A DNA stretch of 64,000 nucleotides from Pyropia yezoensis (GCA_009829735.1 CM020619.1:25817554-25881553), one strand, 5' to 3'; counted from the stretch's first letter, positions 32,426 through 44,384 are shown. Made by a program: numbers and translations. The notes: generated from the sequence alone by a model not told the origin.

Positions 32426-33298
32426 TGTGAGGCACCACCCACACCCGGGCAGCCCTCAACGTACTGGTGAACGGTGTCAGCTGCCCGCGCAAGCCAATGA
32501 GGCTGCGGGGCGCGGAGAAGGTGACGGGCGGGGTGACGGTGATGGGGGTGGGGAAGAAGATGGGCGTGACGTCGGTGAGGGTCGAGGGGGTCGAGGGGTT
32601 CGAGGGTAAAGGAGGTCGTTGTGTCTGTGTTTGTTGTTCCCCCCGAGGTCTCCCCGGGTGGCGCCCGCACTCACGCATTATATACCCCCGGGGGGGCACC
32701 CAGGGTTCCCCAAAGCATGCGGTTGCCCGTGCCGCCGGGGGGGCGGCACCAATGGGCTCAAAACAAGGCATAGGCTCTCAGAACAAGTCAAGGTGGCTGT
32801 GCGCGCCCCAAGGCGCCCCGCCAGACAGCCACAAGCGGGGGCGGGGGCGGCGTGCGGCGCTCGTAGCGCCGCGCGGCTGGCCTCACACGCCGGTCGGCCG
32901 GAAAGGCCGCAGAGGCGTGTAAGCCAGACGCCAGTCTTCGGGTCGAAAATCTCCCGTGGGTCAGCAAATCTTGCCGTTCCCATTGGCTCGTGGGGAGATT
33001 GTTCCGGCTGGCCGATGAGTCAGAGGTGTGGCTTGTCCTGTGGTCCGTTAGTCCTCTGATCCGCGGAGAGAAAATATCCGTCCGGGGATGAGTCAGGGTA
33101 CTAACGGGTAGCCGACCCGCGGCTCTCGTGCTGACCGTCCGCGACCCGTAGAATCTCGGCCGGACACCGCGGCATCTCTAGATTACCAGGGAGTTGATGC
33201 GTCTTGGAAGGAGTTGGCTGAGAAGGACAGGGAAGGAGAGGCCCAAGTCCTTATCCCCGAAGCTAGAGTCTTGGGGATTTAGGGGGCATATCCTTGCA
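32426..33298 (-). mobile_element. Solo LTR of a second LTR-retrotransposon family (873 bp)
   Basis: The segment begins TGTGAGG and ends CTTGCA, i.e. TG...CA. It is flanked by CAATC on both sides (32421-32425 and 33299-33303). Repeat R1 is contiguous across this point at 5655-5659, an empty-site comparison within the window. No internal coding region is present, so it is a solo LTR. A TATATAA box reads on the minus strand at 32678-32684, so that is the probable transcription strand. A diverged copy in the opposite orientation ends at 34454. The sequence is unrelated to the 363-bp LTR family. Confidence 0.85.
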
Positions 33299-33610
33299 CA
33301 ATCCCCCCACTAACAAACCAGAATTTGGTGTGTGGGCCAACAGTTTCTTGGTCGGGACGGGGAAGCGAGGCCAAGCCCCGCTGTCCCTTCCCTTATACCC
33401 CCAGAGTCCCCTCAGAATCTCGCTACTCAGAATCGCCCTCCCCAGCACCTGCCCACCGGGCCACACGAAAATTCAAGACGATAGAATGCAGAAAACCCTC
33501 AAGTCCACGTTGGATTTACTACTAAGCTAGCTATCCCTAACTTAGGAAATATGGACCCAAATGCAGGGGGAGGAACGGGTCAGGCCAGTTGCCTGCCGCT
33601 CCTTGCATGG
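33299..33610 (+). repeat. Dispersed repeat R1, right half of the interrupted copy
   Basis: Continues the alignment to about 5655-5990, for example the shared CACACGAAAATTCAAGACG and ATGCAGAAAACCCTCAA. The right boundary is fuzzy, near 33610. Confidence 0.75.
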
Positions 33611-33969
33611 TACGTGTTGTCCCCCTACCTGGGGTCAATACTGCCACAATAATATCTGGGACCTGTCCTTACAGATCCTGCCGAACCAGCTCCTGGCATC
33701 ATGGATCAATTCCTTGTATTGTGGGGCATGACGCAGTTTACATTCCAGACTCAAGATGAGTCAGCCGCTGTCTCACGGTGTCTACTGGCCGCACGACAGC
33801 AGCCATCGACAACCCCTCATGGCCTGTCGAAAGGCGCCACCGTCAGCACCCATGACGAGCCACATCTGCCACAGCTTGCGAGTCCGTTAGAATGTCCTCG
33901 CTGCAGCATTGCAGCGATGTGACTGGCTAGCCGGCTGGCAGATTCGATCGACTCGATCGAACCGTGCTT

Positions 33970-34454
33970 GCACGCCTCTCGGACCTTCGGACCGACTGGC
34001 GTCTGGGGCCGGCTGGGACGGCGCACTAGGCGCCGCACGCCGAACCCCTTCGTTTGGGGCAAAATGGGGCTGCACTCCTTTAGTGCGCACGCCCGCCCAT
34101 GCTTTGTTTTGAGAGCCATGCTCTGTTTTTGGGCCGTCTTGTGCCTACCGTCGGCGCGACGGGGAAATGCATGCTTTGGGGCACTTTGGGTGCCCCGACG
34201 CGAGTATGTAGTGCGTGGCTGTCGGCGCCACCGGGGGAGACCGGAGGGGCAACCACAGACACAGACCAAATACGACCTTAACCCTTTGACCCCCCCTCGA
34301 TCACCACGGGCGTCGCGCCGTCTTCTTCCCCAGACCCACCACCGTCACCATCTCCATCCTCTTCCCCGCACCCTGTCGCCCTATTGGCTGGCACGGGTCG
34401 CTGCCACCATCACGAGTACGTTGAGGGCTGCCCAAGTGTGGGTGGTTCCTCACA
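33970..34454 (+). mobile_element. Diverged partial LTR of the second family, inverted
   Basis: The last 40 bp before 34454, read in reverse, match the start of the solo LTR at 32426 with about three differences. Patchy inverted similarity continues to roughly 33970. The other terminus and a target duplication were not found, so it is truncated or degraded. Just after it, TGGTAGCTTCAG could be a primer-binding site if this is a 5' LTR, but no internal coding region follows. Confidence 0.55.
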
Positions 34455-34781
34455 TGTGGTAGCTTCAGATCGTTTGACTTCACCCTGGCGGTGCCTTGCG
34501 ATTCCCTTTTTTGATTTGGCTCTCCCTGCGATGCGATTGTGCACTCGTGTTGCCCCCTGCGTTCGGCTTGCCACGGGCATTGTAATACAAACGTAGCGGG
34601 TTCCACGAATCACACCGAACGAACAATTTCCTGACACAACCCTTGTGGTTTTTTTCACGGAAATTTTCTTTCGGTCAACCGATTGTTGAATCCCAGTGAG
34701 ATCCACATCAGATTTCGGAATACTCTTCCTCAGCACTGGCGGCCGGCCCGACATCCTCGGCGGCCTCGGCGCACAATACGG

Positions 34782-34910
34782 GCACAGCACCCCAAAAATG
34801 TCTTCGACGGGTCGACCCAATATAGATCGTGCGAATTTCTAAACCGTCGTCGCCCCCAAACTATTCCGGCATTGCCGTTTTGTGATGTACACTGCAAAGC
34901 TGCCCAACAG
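34782..34910 (+). repeat. Dispersed repeat R2, copy 2
   Basis: Partner of 26528-26650. Both share ACCCCAA, CGACGGGTC and the GCATTGCCGTTTTGTGATGT core in the same order. Confidence 0.65.
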
Positions 34911-35765
34911 GCCGCGAGTGGATTGTGTGAACTAGGCTTGGACAGTACTCTGAAGCACACATGATGCCGACACATGCTCGGAAACGTGTTGCAGGCGTCT
35001 GCGGCATTTCATAATGGAGGCATGTGCACACGGACGTGTTTTAGGTGTGTTGTCACAAGTGTTTGTTCGCAGTTGTTGGTCTGATGTACTCGGTTTATTT
35101 CATGTGACGACCATGATGGGTGTGTCTTTTTACGTACCTACAACGCCGCACACTCGCTCCATACAGATACATACCTCCCAACCACGCCCCCGCGCTCCCT
35201 TACAGCTGAACACATCGGGGTACGACATGGAAAGAGAAAAGAGCCGAATGAACACACGAGTCAACAACGGTCGGAACCAAGTCGGCCAGCGCACATGACA
35301 GCAACGAGGAGAGAATACAGGCCAGCACCGACCCAGCACATCAGCAGAAATCACAAGGTCGATGCCCCTCCTCACACACATTCACGCTCTCCCACCCCGT
35401 CCTCCGGTGAGCGAATGCCACCCTCACCAACAAGCATGTCGGACGACTTTGTCGATGCCTCTGTCCATGCACGTGAACTTCGTCACAATCCGCATCCCAC
35501 TGAGACGATCGCAGCCTTACCCATGACCAAACCTTGGAGCAACGTACAAAAAAAAAAGCTCAAACAGGCGCGTGGTTGACGGTCGTGCTTAGTGCGCCAT
35601 GACCGTACAACAGCAGGCGCCATCGTGCGAGATGCGACAGAACGAAAGGACAAGATGATGGACACAGTCGTGAACATACGCACAACACATGGCAGGGGGT
35701 GCAAGGTGAAGGAGGGCTAGGAGGCTAGCCTCAGCAACATCAAACGAAGTACTCCCAAGCAGATG

Positions 35766-36199
35766 GGACCCCTCCCCTCCACACGCTCGCAGACGTACCA
35801 TTGGGTGGTGGTATCGAAGCGACGCAAGTGTGCCGCGGGACTGAAGCGTTTCGGCGGTTGAAGACGTGGGCGCTGCCGCAGCTCGATGCGGCACGGCTGG
35901 CTCATGTGCCAGCCACGCACCCAAAGCCAGGCCCGCCACGAAAACAAAGCCACACGAGTTGAGAGATTACCGACAAGAACACCACACGCAGAGAGGGAGG
36001 AGCAGACAAGACCACTCCAGGCAAGTGTGTAACAGAAGGCCGGGAACAAGACAGAGCATGGTCAGCGGCTGCCCTCAGAAGCAACAAAAAGACACAGCCT
36101 TCCCCAAAACATGGACCCCTCCCCTCCACGCGCTCGCATATGTACCATTGGGTGGCGGTGTCGATGCGACGCAGGCGTGCCGTGGGACTACAGTCCTGG
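35766..36199. repeat. ~85-bp direct repeat pair
   Basis: 35766-35850 and 36115-36199 share CCCCTCCCCTCCAC, CGCTCGCA and GTACCATTGGGTGG with scattered differences. The ~265 bp between them is not obviously repeated. Confidence 0.65.
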
Positions 36200-36993
36200 C
36201 TGTGACGAAGATGGTGCGCGCTACCGCGACCCGTCTTGACGTCGTTGGCACGTCCCGCCCCGCCGACAGAGCCTTTGCCCGAGAGAGGGCAGATGAGCGC
36301 GCGACCAGTCACGTGGTTGCATTCTCGAATCAACGAAAGCTTGATTTGGGTGGAATTGTCCGTCTCCCGCCCAGTGGCACGCGCCGCAGGGCGTCCGCCT
36401 TTTCAGGATTTTCAAGGCTCTTGCGGTGCCTGGCTGGCTCTTTATTTCAAATACGATAGCTCATTGGTCGCACTCCTGTTTGTCAGCCTATTCCGCATGT
36501 CTTCTGCGTCGACACTCGTTTTTCAGCCGGAAAGCAGCGTGGCCCGGCTCACCCTCTCAGATCGACTCCTGAAGGGGTGCGCATGAGTCGGCTTTCGGGC
36601 TGAAGTCCGTGCAACGTTTCCATCTGACGGTCTTGAAGTTCTTGTCTGCCCCCTGCGTGTCGCCACCGTGTCCGACCGCAGACTCGGGTCAGACGCACGC
36701 GCCCGCATGCCACAGGGCCCCTTGTCGGCTCCCCCGCGGCCGGGGACTGGGGGGACGATTGCCACGCGCCCCCTCCTACGTCTTCAACTGCTCGGCCGCC
36801 CTCAGGGGCGGCGGCGGCTCCCGCGGTGCCGGCCGTGGCCCTTGGGCGGCCAGCTCGGTTTGCCCCCCTCTTGGCCTCAGGCGTTGCCGTGGCGGCGTCC
36901 GGTCGCGCCGCGGTTCGGAGGGTGTGAAGGGTGCTAGCGAACACTACCTCCGCGGTCACCGTGTCGGTGGTTCGGTTGCTGCTGTTGCCAGTC

Positions 36994-37356
36994 TGTAGCA
37001 ATATCGTTGTCCGTATTGTGACCCTAGTATTAGGGGGGCTACTTCTAACCCTTAACTATCAATTTGGGCGTCCGTACTGGTCACGGTATCTATAAGTTAC
37101 GTATGACCAGAGGGACTTGCATCTTGGGGTGGAGGGTAGTTAGTAGTGTCTCCGAGGGTTTATAACGAGGGGGCCGGCGGCGAATCCACCGCCGGCCAAG
37201 GTAGAACAACAAACCCCTCCCATTTGGGCTCCCATCTTGGTCCCGTGGCTTGCGCTCCAAGGACAGCAACCTTGGCCTCCCGGTGACGTTGGTGCCGATC
37301 CCCCTTGGTGAGTGTTCCCTGAGAGTGGACGTGCAGCGGATACCTATTGTGCTACA
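36994..37356 (+). mobile_element. 5' LTR of chromoviral element copy 1
   Basis: A 363-bp LTR from TGTAGCAATA to TTGTGCTACA, preceded by CAGTC (36989-36993), presumably the left target duplication; its partner is lost with the 3' end. A TTTATAA box at 37159-37165 is followed by a 9-bp GC stem (37172-37180 with 37189-37197) around an 8-nt loop. Confidence 0.93.
37159..37197 (+). promoter_or_regulatory. LTR core promoter box and GC hairpin (copy 1; same in all LTRs)
   Basis: TTTATAA at 37159-37165 lies 6 bp before GGCCGGCGG (37172-37180), an 8-nt loop and CCGCCGGCC (37189-37197). The same arrangement is at 4786-4811, 45479-45504 and 55830-55855. If transcription starts 25-30 bp after the box, the hairpin would sit at the very 5' end of the RNA, and also near its 3' end. 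Confidence 0.6.
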
Positions 37357-37357
37357 T

Positions 37358-37373
37358 TGGTGGAGCAGCAGGG
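37358..37373 (+). other. Primer-binding site of copy 1
   Basis: TGGTGGAGCAGCAGGG starts two bases after the LTR, where a tRNA primer should pair (TGG complements CCA). Copy 2 has TGGTGGACCAGCAGGG on the minus strand beside its 5' LTR. It does not match the usual initiator-Met site; I did not identify the primer tRNA. Confidence 0.65.
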
Positions 37374-37581
37374 GACGGGTTTCCGTCACCCTTGTGGTGA
37401 CGCCGTCTTCGGCCCTGGCACACGGATAGGGATCCAGTCCTTTTCTTGTACTCGTCGTGCTGCGATCTGTTTGATTGTTTTGAGTGGTTGCGTTTGACTG
37501 CGATCTACGGATACTCTCCCCCAACTACCCCCTCGCTCTCTTATTCGTGGTGACTGTTCCATCGGTTGACTGATTGTGACT

Positions 37582-39759
37582 GTGTGTTCCCAAGAGACGG
37601 GGAACGTTCAAGATGAAGGATCGGCGTCGACGCCGACCCCGGAGCTGAACCCGGGAACCGGGATCGGTAACCCGATCGACAACATTGAGACGCCGATGCT
37701 CTCAGGTCCCGGATCGGCGTTTGGTACGGCACGGACGGCCTGGGGCGGCGGACCGCCGCAACTGTCCTCTGCCGACCTAACGCCGCCGCCACCTTCACCA
37801 GGGGACTCCCTGATGGCATCATCGGCCTGCATCGAGGCCCGGTTCACCGGGCTCGACGCCCGTCAAGAGCGTACGGAGGACGCAATGGCTGTGCTGATGT
37901 CAGCACGCCATACGACGGTACCCCGTCGTGTTCCTCCCACACCGGTACGGTTCGAACCGGCCGGACGACTTTCGGAGTCCACCAGGGTCAATCCGAGTGT
38001 TGCTACGCCTGGACAACCCCCGGATACGGTGGGTTATGGATCTGACTCGTCAGCCGAGTTGGAGCGTAGCCACACGGAGCGCTACGCTCGGAGCACCCAG
38101 AGCGGGGTCCGCGGACATGGTCCGGTGGATACTTAGGCCGGAACAGAGTCGGCGATGGGGGGAGACGGTACCGTCTCCCATTACCCCCTCAACGACGGAG
38201 GCCAGACAACTCGGGTACCCGAGGCGCCGACGCCGGAGGTTCCAGCGTCATTGGTGCAGGCGATGACAGCGCAGGTTACTGCGAGCTTACTGAAGCGGAT
38301 GGAGTCCGATGAGTATACTCATCAACTGGCCAAGCGACTGGGTATCCAGGACGCGGACACGGAGATTGTCAACGAAGTCTTCAGGTCGGTACTGACTCGT
38401 GAACGTTATCGTTTGGAGGATGGATCCGCTACCGTATCGGAATCGATGCGTACGACCTCGCACCGAGCGATCCGCTCTATGCAGACCCGTATGAAGGGAG
38501 TCCCTATGTTCGGGGGCCCTAACGGACGCCCGTTGGCAGTCATTGGCTTCTTTACGAGCTTCAAGGCGGCCGCGGACAAGGCACTCGTCAACGAGGGGCG
38601 GGCACTGGAGATCCTCCCGTTCTTTGTTGATGAACAGGTCCGAGGCATCCTCCGCCTGGCATCCCCGATGCCGGGAATGAGGGTCGCAGCCTCCCCCATG
38701 GATTACCGTGGTATACTGAGGAAGCTGCTTAGCAGCTACCTCAGTGAGGACAAGTGCGAAGACCACTATCGGGCCCTTCGCACCGCCACCGCCCAGTCCT
38801 GGGAGGATGAGGGGATGTTTGGACGCCGGATCCAAGAGCTCGACTACGAGCTGGGGAAGCTCCTCGGCGAAAGAAAACTACGGGCCATCCTGTTCGCAGG
38901 AGTACCCAACTACGTGCGGATATCCGCACGGGGAGCCAATACGGCCCGGACGAGCTTCAGTCGACTAATGCATATGTGCAAGTCCCTAGGGGACGCTTAC
39001 CGGGTGCTACACCCGGAATGCGCCTTGGACCCGAAGCCCAAGGGTGAGGGAGGCAAGCCCAGTCTTACCCCGGTACCGAGGCAAGAGAAGGTGGAGCGTA
39101 AGGCCGCACCAGTACTGGTGGCGACCGAACATACTCCTACGGGTGAGGATGAACCTCTAGTCGACCAACAGGGCCACCTGTTGCTACCGGAGACGCTGGT
39201 GATCGATGAGCATGGGACGGTAGCGTACATCGCCCAGGCTGGGACCCAGTTCCAGGTCAACGAGGGAGCGGGACGGCGCGTCCCGTATGTGCGGACTACG
39301 GGGTATGCCCCAATTTCGGGTAACCCCCACCAACCCCTGCCGACATGGGCAGTGCGTACGGAGGCACCTCCACACATCGCTGGGAGAACCAATCGGCTGG
39401 GGGAGTCCATGTTCCGGTTGGAACCGGGACCCAAGGCCTGCCAAGGGGCAGGCACTTGGGCGCCCGAGGCAGGCAACCGGAAATATGGAGCCGACCCGAC
39501 GTGGATGCCCGGGACGGCCGGCACGTCCGGATATATGTTGTGCGGAGAACCCCAACCCTGGGTGTCCTCATGCCTGCGCATCTCGGAGGAGTCTCGACGG
39601 GCAGCGGCGGAACGCAAGGCATCCATTGGGGGGTATCCCGCCAGGGGCCCGGCACCGGGTAGGCAGCAAGCTCCAGGAGGAGTACTGGTTGTCGAGGAGG
39701 CACCTCCTCTCCCGGATATCCCGGAAGATAGTACCCGGCCGAGTACGGGAAACGAGTAA
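37582..39759 (+). pseudogene. gag: gag of copy 1 (disabled)
   Basis: The Gag polyprotein would form the particle and package element RNA. The frame (about 726 codons) aligns throughout with Gag of copies 2 and 3. The start codon of copy 2 (ATG) is GTG here, and a Tyr codon has become TAG at 38134-38136. The middle part (residues ~230-480) carries the capsid-like helical region, with landmarks FFTSFKAAADKALVNEGRAL and LRALRTATAQSWEDEGMF-type sequence. Near the end two ligands of the CCHC knuckle are changed (first Cys to Tyr, His to Pro). The frame ends TAA at 39757-39759. Pol lies in the -1 frame relative to gag. Confidence 0.85.
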
Positions 39760-39770
39760 GAGAAAGGACG

Positions 39771-42700
39771 ATCCAGGGTCGCCGGGGTAACCCTAGCAGG
39801 CCACCCCGGACTGCCGCGGGGAAAGCCCCACGGAGAGCGCGGTTGAGCCGACGCCACATCAACCCCCGGGTACACCTTCCGGCCCCGACGACACGGCGTC
39901 AGGGGATTGATGACTAACCACCAAAGTTGCGAGGAGAGGACGGGAAGCCCCGTCACAGGGAACCAGACAAGGGCCTTGTTCAGGATGCCCGAGCTACACC
40001 GGATATCGGTGTAGGCCACGTACTGTTCACCTTGGAGAACTTCAAGGTATCAGCCACACTGGGGGTTGACCCCCAGTCGACCCGATCGTATTACCCTGTA
40101 CTGGATACAGGGGCTGGACCTAACCTGATCCGGAAGGATACCCTCCCGGACAAGTGGCTTCCGCGAGTCAGAGTGACTCGGGGACCCACCATCAAGGACG
40201 CGAATGGTCGCCTCATTCGCACGACCGCAGCGATGTCGCTGCGGGTTACCATCGGGGAACTCACCACGGAAGTCGACTTCCTGGTGTGTGAAACCCTATC
40301 GGTGCCCTGCATACTGGGGTGCACCTTCATCAACGTTCACGTTGATGCAATCCGGCCGGGCCGGAGGACTGTCGAGCTGCAAGAGGCCGACGGGACGAAG
40401 AGAGGACAGACAGCTATCGTCAGGGACCTGACGCTACAAGGGAGCCACGTTAGCGTGGCTGAGGTATACGCAAGCGTCGAGCCGAAGACACTTCGGTTGG
40501 CCAAGCGAACTCGCTTTGAGCCGTTGTCGGAGACAGTCCTCCCGGTTAACTGCGACCTCGCAGGCATCTGCAGAGTCCTGTCCAACCTGCGGACGTACAA
40601 GCGCCATGGGTTGACCATGGCCAACGGTATCGTAGACCTCCCAGCGGGGGGTCATCACTGCTCGTGATGGCGAACTCTCGCCGGAAGGCAGTCACCCTTC
40701 CGACAGGAACAATCCTCGGGATTGCCGAGCTCTACAAAGGAGACATCCTTACTCCTGACAAGGAAGGTCAAGTGGAACCACTTGAGGTACTGGCGGTCGC
40801 CGAGACCACCGAGCGGCAGCAACCCGATGACGAAAAGCCTAACCCATTGACAGCTCCGGCGGACATTCCGCCAAAGGACCAAGAAGCCTTGAAGGCACTG
40901 GCCGAGGCTGACCTCGACCACCTTCCCCCTTCGGTAGCTGAAGGGGTACGACGGATGCTAAGAAAGCATGACGTCATGTGGACCGGCGGGGCGCTGGGTA
41001 CCATTGGGGCAACCCAACACCGTATAGACCTGGTACCAGGTGCTCGACCAGCGCGGTCGCAACCGCATCGCGCGGGGCCTATGCAACGAGAGATGGTTGA
41101 TGGAGAGGTGAAGAGGATGAGCGAAGCTAAGGCGATCCAACCTTCGATGTAGGAGTGGGGCGCCCCAGTCGTTATCGTACCGAAGAAGGATCAAACCCCT
41201 CGGTTCTGCATCGATTATCGACGCCTCAACTTGGTTACCAAGAAAGACTCATACCCTTTACCAAGAATGGACGAGTGCATCGACTCGCTGGGGGAGGCCA
41301 CAGTGTTTACCACTATCGACTGCAATGCCGGGTACTGGCAGATCCCAGTTGCGGAGGAGAATATCCCCAAGACGGCGTTCGTCTGTCGCAGTGGCGTGTA
41401 CGAGTTCCTAAGCATGCCCTTCGAATTGTCCAACGCCCCCGCCACATTCCAGCGGGCTATCGACAGTATATTGTCGGGAGTCAAGTGGCGTAACTGCCTG
41501 GTGTACTTGGACGACGTCATCGTCTTCTCGCGAAACATGGATGATCATGTGCAACATGTCGACGAGGTACTCACCCTCTTGCGGAACGCCGGGGTAACCC
41601 TGCCCCTCAAGAAGTGCGCCTTCTTCCAGCAGACCGTCGAGTATCTGGGTCACCAGATCACACCAGGTAAATCGGGAGTTCTCGATGCTAATACCCGGGT
41701 ACTCCGGGATGCGCGATACCCGACCACCAAGACAGAGCTGAATAGCTTCCTGGGGATGAGCAATGTATACCGACGGTTCGTAAAGGACTTTGCTCGTATA
41801 GCCAAACCGTTAACGGTTCTAACGAGCAGCGCCTCGCCAAAGGTACTTCAACCTCCCTCGCCCAGCGAGGGAGAGGCATTCGAGCTGCTCAAGCAAGCCC
41901 TGCTAGCCTCACCCGTGCTTGCGTTGCCGCATAGACGCGGGACCTTCGTCATCGACGTCGATGCCTGCGATACCCAAGTGGGATGCACCCTGTTTCAGGG
42001 AGAGACTATCTCCGGTACCGACAATGCTATCCCGGACCTACATCTGGTAGGGTACTTCAGCCGGACACTCAACCCGGCTGAGCGTAACTATAGTGCCACC
42101 GAGCGCGAGTGCCTCGGAGTCATATGGGCAGTGCAACTGCTCCGGCCATACCTGGAAGGTTCCAGGTTCATCGTGAGGTCCGACCACGAACCTTTACGAT
42201 GGCTTCTCAACCTTGGTGACAAGGATTCCGACAGCCACGGTCGGCTAGCCCGGTGGAAGCTGACGATGGCCGAGCACGACTACCGGACCATACATAAGGC
42301 CGGCTCCACCCATCATCTGGGAGACGCGTTGTCGCGACTCGATACACCGAGCCGGGATACCCGACAGGTGGACGACGACATCCCAGTTGTACCAGTTTGC
42401 ATGGTGGGTAATGCCACCCAAGGTATGGTTGACCATACCATGGCACACCTTGCGTGCCCATTGACCCTCACGGACTTCCGCGAGGCACAGGCCAATGACG
42501 ATGACTGTAAACGCCATCGTGCTAACCTCCTGGCCGGCACGGCCGGCATCTTCTCCGATAACGGGGACGGACTCATATACCGGCGGGCACCCGCCGATGA
42601 ACGGCATCAGGTCGTGGTTCCCGTGTCCTTACGGCAAGCTGTCATGGAACGAGAACACGAGAACCCCACAGCCGCACACCCGGGGGGTTCGCGCATGCTC

Positions 42701-43987
42701 GCAGCAATGCGAAGGTTCTTCTACTGGCCAGCAGTGGCCGTCGACGTAATCGACCACGTGCGGGGATGCCACCCGTGTGCACGGAATCGTATGACTCGCT
42801 ATAGGCGGGCGTCAGCAATGAAACTGTTCCCCCCCGATGGGCCCAACGAGCAAGTCGCTATCGACATACTCGGGCCGCTTCCGGTAACAGAAGAAGGGAA
42901 CAGGTACATCCTGGTCATGTCGGATCGCTTTACTAAGCTGTCACGGGCAGTAGCAATCCCGAACGATACGGCCTACACCATCATGAACGCAGTGGTTGAC
43001 CACTGGATCAGTGTTTACGGAGTAATGAAGCAACTCCTCTCCGATAACGGAGCAAACCTTACGTCAGCATTCTGCACTAAGGTCCTGGGCATGTTCGGTA
43101 TCGAACCACGTCGGGCATCGGACTACCACCCGCAAACCAACGGGCAGGTGGAGCGGTTCAACCGCACCATCGTCAAGATGCTCCAATGCTATGTGGCGGA
43201 ACACACGAAGACGTGGGACAGGCTTCTGTCCGTCTTGACCATGGCATATAACGCCAGGCCCCACCGGAGTACCAGCATTGCCCCACTGGAATGGGTCATG
43301 CCGATGGGCGTCGGTAACCTGACGCTGCCACCGGGCAGATGCACTCGGTATGATATACCGAAGGGCCGACCGGCCTAACGGATCCACTTAGCTTGGTTGG
43401 CCAAGCTATCGTGGATGATACCCAAGCTCAAGGGTGCCCTTGACCGTACACAACTTCGATGCAAGAAGAACTTTGACGCCCGGCTACGGGTACGCAACGC
43501 AACCCTGGTAACAGGTGACTGAGTCCACATCAGACACCAGGCGTTCCGAGGGAAAAAGCTTATGCAACCGGGCAAGGGACCGTACCAGATCTTACACAGA
43601 GATGATCACTCTGTCATCCTGCACTCCGATACGGAGATCCAACGCATCAACCTCAATGATGTGACACCTGCTCCGAAGCCGGAACAGCCTCAGCCGGTAC
43701 CGGCTGGGTTGCTACATGAAGCTCTTACAACCCACCGGTCAGATGACCCGGTGGGACCGGATGGGATTCCATACCAAGTAGAGAGCGTGGTCGGACACAC
43801 CGACCCGGACCTACCAGGACCCTGGTACGTCAATGTGCTGTGGGTCGGATACGACTCACCCACCTGGGAACAGGCGGCGAATATACCCCGCCAACTTCTC
43901 ATGCCCTACATGAGGCGACGACGCCTACTGTAACAACCCAACCGACACCGACTTCGGCTGTTGGGGGATGAGGCTTATACCTACTAA
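39771..43987 (+). pseudogene. pol: pol of copy 1 (disabled): protease, RT, RNase H, integrase, chromodomain
   Basis: Aligns end to end with Pol of copies 2 and 3. The likely start ATG is ACG. Lesions seen are TAA at 39915, a 1-nt deletion in a G run near 40645, TAG at 41150, TAA at 43376, TGA at 43520 and TAA at 43931. Domains in order are the retropepsin (DTGAGPNLI) near 40105, reverse transcriptase (TTIDCNAGYWQIPV, CLVYLDDVIVFS) at 41.2-41.7 kb, RNase H (DVDACDTQVGCTL, FIVRSDHEPLRW) at 41.9-42.3 kb, and integrase with HHCC zinc finger and DDE core (SDNGANL, NGQVERFNRT) at 42.6-43.3 kb. The C-terminal chromodomain (YVNVLWVGYDSPTWEQA) ends near 43.9 kb. At the position of the TGA shared by copies 2 and 3, this copy has Arg. 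Confidence 0.92.
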
Positions 43988-44013
43988 GTAGGGTGTCACA
44001 TGGATTCGGCAAG

Positions 44014-44063
44014 ACTTAGGTTCACTAAGTTGGAGCGGACTTAGGCAAACTAAGTAAGCTACT
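44014..44063. repeat. Palindromic tandem repeat in the pol/antisense-ORF gap, copy 1
   Basis: Two ~25-bp units containing ACTTAGGTTCACTAAGT and ACTTAGGCAAACTAAGT lie between the ends of pol and the antisense frame, matching the 24-bp repeat of copies 2 and 3 in reverse orientation. Confidence 0.7.
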
Positions 44064-44384
44064 GACTGTTACAAGTTTACTTGAAGGAGATGACTAACTC
44101 CGATAATTTTAAAGTAGCCTGAGGCTTATACCAATGTACACCTTCATCCATGGGGCAAGTGACGGACCAAGGAAGGTTGACCTTCATGAGTATTAACGAA
44201 CCAGGATGGGTTGGGGGGCGCGAGAAAGAACCGAGGCAGGCCACAGCTAAGCCAGACGGGGTACTCCCCAAAGGAAGGCATTGGTATCATGGAATTGCCC
44301 CAGCGGGGGAAGAGTTTATACTCACTACTACCCGGCGACCATAAGGGGCGCCGGGTCACTCTCCCTCACAAACAATAGCACTCC

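Larger units (their letters stand above)
34466..36993. other. Repeat-rich intergenic DNA; no gene seen
   Basis: Contains repeat R2 copy 2 (34782-34910) and an ~85-bp direct repeat (35766-35850 and 36115-36199). A GC-rich stretch at 36.6-36.95 kb has open frames on both strands but no motif. No gene is supported. Confidence 0.4.

Noticed and set aside
32011-33095. GATGAGTC motifs as hammerhead ribozyme cores
   Set aside because: The preceding C-T of the CTGATGAG core and a paired GAAA box are missing; the motif fits a bZIP site better.
32426-34454. DNA transposon with ~40-bp terminal inverted repeats
   Set aside because: The left segment ends with its own TG...CA termini and CAATC duplication at 33298/33303, so the inverted similarity is between two LTR copies in opposite orientation.
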